This document shows positions 60,024-64,000 of a stretch of DNA of 64,000 nt, one piece after another. The stretch spans positions 27,869-91,868 of the forward strand of contig JAGACK010000053.1 in the NCBI GenBank assembly GCA_017614155.1, in the 5' to 3' direction. The first letter of the stretch is position 1; the number at the start of each line of letters is the position of its first letter. Both the position numbers and the translations under genes were made by a program. This stretch comes from Lachnospiraceae bacterium (GTDB lineage: Bacteria; Bacillota; Clostridia; Lachnospirales; Lachnospiraceae). The notes beneath the pieces were generated by a model that saw nothing but the letters and a program-made list of their open reading frames with translations, did no database searches and was not told the origin of the DNA.

Positions 60024-61688
60024 ATGAAATCAAAAAAGAAACTGACACTGACGGCAGTGCTGCTGCTGATCGGATTTGTTCCGCTGATAATCTCGGGAAT
60101 AGTTACATGTCTGATCACGGCAAAGACCGTTACGAAGAATCTCGAGGATTCGACTTATCACAAGCTGATGGTAACGGCGGCCGGTCTTCGAAAGTATTAT
60201 CAATATGATCTTGAGAATGGCGAGGAGATCGAATACGAGCATGATTATGTGGACATGTTCAAGGGCGAAGATATCGAGATGACGATCTTCATCGGAGATA
60301 CCAGATATATGACTTCGGCGCTCAATGCCAAGGGTGAGAGAAATGAGGGTACCCAGATGGACAGCGCCATATGGGCAAAGGTCCAGGCAGGGCAGGATGT
60401 CAGCGCTGACGGAGTGACAATAGGCGGCAAGGATTATTACGTTTATTATACTCCTCTCTACGGTGAAGGAAACAAGGTTGTGGGCGCTGCATGGGCCGGC
60501 CAGCCGGAAGAGGACGTCAGGGCCGGGATCAACAAGGTGTTGACTATCCTCATAGCTGTCGTAGTTGTGGCAGTGGTGATCTGTGCGGTTGTCATATTCA
60601 TGATAGCAAGGCTTGTCGCACGCTCGATCAGTTCTGTCATATCGGATGTTGACAGGCTTTCTGCCGGAGACCTGACATCGGATAACAGGTCCTCCTCCTT
60701 TATTAACGAGATAGATGCGATAGGCGATAATGTCTATGGGCTGAACCGGAAGCTGAAGACCATAGTGGGAGAGGCCAAGAATGCTTCATCAATGACAGGT
60801 TCGAAGGCAAAGCAGCTTTCCGGAAATTCGCAGCAGATCAGCGATACATCGGATATGGTCTCAAATTCGGTGCAGGAGATGGCAAAGGGCGCCATGGATC
60901 AGGCGGATACCGTACAGAAGGTCACGGAAAACCTTGCTCTTCTGTCGGATGCGATCCAGACAGTAGCGGAGAATGCGGAGCAGCTTGCTGCTTCGGCTGT
61001 TGAGATGAATGATGCTTCCACGCAGAGCGCACAGGCACTGGCATCTCTTTCGGAAAATATGAACACCATGGGCAGCTCGGTTTCCGGCATAATGGAGACC
61101 ATGAGTTCAACCAATGTGGCGGTGCAGAGCGTTAATGAGAAGGTTGACGGTATCACAAGCATAGCTTCTCAGACCAACCTCCTTGCGCTTAATGCATCGA
61201 TAGAAGCTGCCAGGGCAGGCGAAGCCGGAAGAGGCTTTGCGGTCGTGGCTGAGGAGATCGGAAAACTTGCGACCGAATCTGCACAGACAGCCCAGGAGAT
61301 CCGTGATGAGATGACCGGACTTTTAAGACATTCGCAGGATGCGCTTACAAAGACGACGGAAATAAAGAATATAAAGGAAAATGTGGACAATGTCCTGCAG
61401 GAGACCACGGGCAGGATAAATGCTCTCATAGCCAATGTCAGCTCCACGGTGGACGGCGTGAACAACATCTCCGGACTGACGGAGGAGTGCAATGCTTCCA
61501 AGGAGCAGATAATAGATGCCATGAGTTCGCTTTCTGCAATATCTGAAGAAAACGCGGCTTCAACGCAACAGACCGGAGCAGCGATGCAGGAGCTCAATGC
61601 GACCGTGAACGGACTGGCATCGGCAGCCGGAAGCCTCAACGAAGTCGCCGAAAAGCTGGACAACGAGCTCGGATTTTTCAAGGTATAA
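60024..61688 (+). CDS. Methyl-accepting chemotaxis protein with Cache-type sensor
   Basis: 554 residues from ATG 60024 (GGAGGAG upstream). The open frame extends 597 bp further, but that is antisense to lysR. TM1 at about 8-32 ([21 protein letters not shown]), an extracytoplasmic single-Cache-like domain (about 40-170; [40 protein letters not shown]), TM2 about 175-200, HAMP ([19 protein letters not shown]) and a signalling domain with the hairpin tip [20 protein letters not shown]. It reports ligand binding to CheA/CheW. No other chemotaxis gene is in the window. Ligand unknown; Cache domains often bind amino or carboxylic acids. Confidence 0.92.
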   Translation: MKSKKKLTLTAVLLLIGFVPLIISGIVTCLITAKTVTKNLEDSTYHKLMVTAAGLRKYYQYDLENGEEIEYEHDYVDMFKGEDIEMTIFIGDTRYMTSALNAKGERNEGTQMDSAIWAKVQAGQDVSADGVTIGGKDYYVYYTPLYGEGNKVVGAAWAGQPEEDVRAGINKVLTILIAVVVVAVVICAVVIFMIARLVARSISSVISDVDRLSAGDLTSDNRSSSFINEIDAIGDNVYGLNRKLKTIVGEAKNASSMTGSKAKQLSGNSQQISDTSDMVSNSVQEMAKGAMDQADTVQKVTENLALLSDAIQTVAENAEQLAASAVEMNDASTQSAQALASLSENMNTMGSSVSGIMETMSSTNVAVQSVNEKVDGITSIASQTNLLALNASIEAARAGEAGRGFAVVAEEIGKLATESAQTAQEIRDEMTGLLRHSQDALTKTTEIKNIKENVDNVLQETTGRINALIANVSSTVDGVNNISGLTEECNASKEQIIDAMSSLSAISEENAASTQQTGAAMQELNATVNGLASAAGSLNEVAEKLDNELGFFKV

Positions 61689-61701
61689 ATATAACGACAC
61701 A

Positions 61702-62073
61702 GGGAGACAGGGGGACGGTCCTCTTGTCTCCTTTTTTTAAGACGTGGGATGTATGTGCTGTTTTTCTTGCCGGTTTTTTCGTGGCTATGGTACTAAGAAA
61801 GTGCATTTATACTTTGAAAAGTTACGGGTCGGCCACATTCGCATCCATGCTCCGATGCCACTCGCGCCCAGCACTCGTAAACGGCATTCAAAACATGCCA
61901 AAGGGCATGTTTTGCAGTGTGGCCTCGAGGGTACATCCATGTCCCTCGTCCCTGTGTACTGAGCACTTTCAAGTACCATATACGCCACGAAAAAGGGCGT
62001 CGAAAAACAGCACATACATCCCATGTGCAAATTCAGTCTAGAAAGGAGACAGAAGGACCGTCCCCCTGTCTCC
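61702..62073. repeat. REP-like halves flanking a 298-bp foldback element
   Basis: The left REP half is 61702-61731 and the inverted right half 62045-62073. The usual 42-44-bp centre is replaced by 61741-62038, whose ends are long inverted repeats (GTGGGATGTATGTGCTG at the left matching CAGCACATACATCCCA at the right, then TTTTTCGTGGC and GCCACGAAAAA) with an inner hairpin AAAACATGCC/GGCATGTTTT. No convincing gene is inside; short frames across it are open on both strands but have no ribosome site. This fills the 463-bp gap before the ABC exporter. Confidence 0.85.
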
Positions 62074-62151
62074 TCTGTCTCCTTCTGACTCATTTTCATA
62101 TACGGGATAAAGTGATATCATGTCGTAAATGTGGAAATGAGGAAGAAACGG

Positions 62152-63885
62152 ATGAAGCTGATCAGAAAATTCATACCCTATTATAAACCGTATATCGGCG
62201 TCTTTATATTTGACCTGTTCTGCGCGACCGTGCTGTCTGTGATAGATCTGATGTTCCCGCAGTTCCTTCGCTTTTTAAGAGCCGGCCTGTTCACCGAACC
62301 GGCGCATGAGATACTGTCAAGGCTGGGGCTTATCGCAGCCGCTCTTATTATGCTGTATCTGATCCGGTCGCTGTGCAGGTGGTATGTCACCTATCAGGGG
62401 CACATGATGGGCGCGAAGATGGAATCAAAGATGCGGCAGGACCTCTTTGAGAGGTTCGAGGCGTTTTCGTTTTCTTATTATGATACGCATAATACGGGCG
62501 AGATGATGTCCAAGCTCGTATCCGATCTTTTTGATATTTCGGAGCTTGCCCACCACGGGCCCGAAAACATTTTTATCTCGGTCATAAAGCTTGTCGGCTC
62601 TTTTATTATACTGATGAGAATAAATGTGCCCATGACCTGCTGCCTTGTGGCCGTGGCTCTTGGCATGATGTTTTTTACGGTCACCCGCAACAGGAAGATG
62701 CGAGCCACCTTTGACGACAATCGCGTAAAAATCGCAGGAATCAACTCATCATTGCAGGATACCCTTGCCGGGATCCGCGTGGTGAAGTCCTTTGCAGGGG
62801 AGGATATCGAAAGGGAGAAATTTGACAGGAGCAACCTTGCCTTTCTTGACTCCAAAAAGGACAATTACAAACAGATGGCTCTGTTCTTTTCGGGCAATAA
62901 CCTTTTTGAGGGGCTGATGTATGTGACGGTCCTCACAGCCGGCGGGTTCCTCATCGCGAAAGGATCACTGACAGGCGAGGATCTTGCCATCTATGCCCTC
63001 TATATCAGCATCTTCATCAATCCCATAAATGTGTTCGTGGAATTTACCGAACAGCTGCAGAAGGGACTTGCAGGCTTTGAGCGCTTCAGCGAGGTTATGG
63101 ATACGCTGCCGCAGATCCATGACGCCCCTGATGCAGGGGAGCTTGAAGATGTGAAGGGCGTCATTGATTATGAGGATGTTAGCTTTTCTTATGAAAATGA
63201 GGAGAATGTGCTCAGACACATCGACCTGCATATTGATGCCGGAAAGTCCGTTGCGATAGTCGGCCCCTCGGGCGGAGGCAAGACGACGCTGTGCTCGCTG
63301 CTGCCCAGGTTCTATGATGTTTCCGAGGGCTGTGTGAGGATCGACGGCACGGATGTGCGTGATGTGACGCAGAGATCCCTCCGTTCCTTCATCGGCATAG
63401 TCCAGCAGGATGTATATCTCTTCAACGGGACGATTCGCGAGAATATCGCCTACGGCAGACCCGGAGCCTCTGACGGGGATATAATAAAAGCGGCTGAGGA
63501 TGCGGACCTGCTCGATCTGATAAACGAACTTCCAAACGGCCTGGATACGGAAGTGGGCGAGCGTGGAGCCAGGCTTTCGGGCGGACAGAAGCAGCGCATC
63601 GCCATAGCGAGGGTTTTCCTGAAGAATCCGCCCATACTGATCCTTGATGAGGCAACGAGCGCTCTTGATAACGAGAGTGAACGCTTCATCCAGGACAGCC
63701 TTGAAAAGCTCGCGCACGGCCGTACCACCATAACAATAGCGCACCGCCTGTCAACGATCCTGGGCGCCGACGAGATCATCGTCCTTGACTCTGACGGCAT
63801 CCGCGAGCGCGGCACCCACAAGGAACTCATCAGGCAGGGCGGACTCTACGAGAAGTATTACACAATGCAGCTGAGCGCGATCTGA
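62152..63885 (+). CDS. ABC exporter, fused membrane and ATPase domains
   Basis: 577 residues from ATG 62152 (AGGAAG 7 nt upstream); a GTG at 62131 is possible. Six membrane helices in residues 10-310 form a type IV exporter domain (YYDTHNTGEMMSKLVSDLFDI is the first coupling helix region). The ATPase has Walker A VGPSGGGKTTLC, Q-loop GIVQQDVYLFNGTIREN, signature LSGGQKQRIAIAR, Walker B ILILDEATSALD and the His of TIAHRLS. The heterodimer partner, if any, is not adjacent; as all motifs are intact, a homodimer is likely. Lipids, drugs or peptides are possible cargo. A REP half starts directly after the stop. Confidence 0.93.
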   Translation: MKLIRKFIPYYKPYIGVFIFDLFCATVLSVIDLMFPQFLRFLRAGLFTEPAHEILSRLGLIAAALIMLYLIRSLCRWYVTYQGHMMGAKMESKMRQDLFERFEAFSFSYYDTHNTGEMMSKLVSDLFDISELAHHGPENIFISVIKLVGSFIILMRINVPMTCCLVAVALGMMFFTVTRNRKMRATFDDNRVKIAGINSSLQDTLAGIRVVKSFAGEDIEREKFDRSNLAFLDSKKDNYKQMALFFSGNNLFEGLMYVTVLTAGGFLIAKGSLTGEDLAIYALYISIFINPINVFVEFTEQLQKGLAGFERFSEVMDTLPQIHDAPDAGELEDVKGVIDYEDVSFSYENEENVLRHIDLHIDAGKSVAIVGPSGGGKTTLCSLLPRFYDVSEGCVRIDGTDVRDVTQRSLRSFIGIVQQDVYLFNGTIRENIAYGRPGASDGDIIKAAEDADLLDLINELPNGLDTEVGERGARLSGGQKQRIAIARVFLKNPPILILDEATSALDNESERFIQDSLEKLAHGRTTITIAHRLSTILGADEIIVLDSDGIRERGTHKELIRQGGLYEKYYTMQLSAI

Positions 63886-63914
63886 GGAGACAGAGGGACG
63901 GTCCTTCTGTCTCC
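63886..63914. repeat. REP-like palindrome, single half, abutting a stop codon
   Basis: GGAGACAGAGGGACGGTCC...TGTCTCC begins at the base following the TGA of the ABC exporter gene. Confidence 0.88.
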
Positions 63915-63948
63915 TGGCTCCCCCCGACTCATGCGACAGTACGATAGA

Positions 63949-63999
63949 GCATCGGAAAAGACGGGAAAAGAGAAATCCGATGCCCGGATCACAGTTTTT
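63949..63999 (+). terminator. Possible terminator downstream of the ABC exporter
   Basis: GCATCGGA (63949-63956) pairs with TCCGATGC (63976-63983); a T5 run comes 10 bp later. The spacing to the T run is longer than usual, so the call is weak. The window ends here. Confidence 0.35.
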
Positions 64000-64000
64000 C

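Overview
The window looks like a chromosomal segment of a Lachnospiraceae-type Bacillota (Clostridia). Supporting signs are AGGAGG ribosome sites, a CIRCE element, a LexA box of the Bacillus type (CGAAC-N4-GTTYG), YesM/YesN regulation of a sugar importer, a Gram-positive AepX-type phosphonate pathway and a DegV domain. No rRNA, tRNA, CRISPR array, phage or intact transposase gene was found. The genus call is inference.

Layout. 1-7.6 kb: AAA/DUF4143 ATPase (cut by the window edge), a MacB-like ABC exporter with a secreted serine hydrolase behind an 11-bp-repeat operator, and a lipoprotein. 7.6-16.2 kb: three tandem 73-bp hairpin repeats, a hybrid histidine kinase, glutamine synthetase, an AlaX-type editing protein, a CBS-containing family II pyrophosphatase, and a membrane-anchored SGNH hydrolase with a long E/R/Q/K helix. 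16.2-25.8 kb: YesN/YesM and a YtfQRT-YjfF-type (galactofuranose-like) importer bracketed by two binding proteins. 25.8-31 kb: CIRCE-controlled htpG, an HdeD-like protein, an HD-GYP protein and a GNAT enzyme. 31-41.2 kb: a complete 2-aminoethylphosphonate (AEP) operon (PhnW, cytidylyltransferase-PepM, PntC-like AEP cytidylyltransferase, TagB-like transferase, a YidC-sulfatase fusion, phosphonopyruvate decarboxylase, a membrane protein). 41.4-47.2 kb: a 1505-residue secreted protein and an acyltransferase. 47.6-57.1 kb: rho, a hybrid kinase with HPt, a hybrid kinase fused to a DegV lipid-binding domain, and a second YidC-sulfatase fusion, tightly packed. 57.1-64 kb: SOS-controlled Y-family polymerase with a YolD-like partner, LysR regulator, chemoreceptor and ABC exporter.

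Strongest candidates for something undescribed. (1) Two paralogous proteins fuse a YidC/Oxa1-like membrane domain, lacking the usual groove arginine, to an LtaS-like alkaline-phosphatase-superfamily domain. One sits inside the AEP pathway and the other next to a kinase-DegV fusion, suggesting extracytoplasmic polymer decoration coupled to envelope or lipid sensing. (2) A family of 186-bp elements (28.1, 35.6 and 47.2 kb) shows compensatory changes in several helices, so the folded form is under selection. (3) An abundant REP-like palindrome family with halves open in all six frames is inserted in frame in two genes and lies directly after several stop codons.

Starts were moved from the longest reading frame wherever a ribosome site or family alignment favoured another codon. 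Database searches were not possible; family names rest on motifs recognised by eye.
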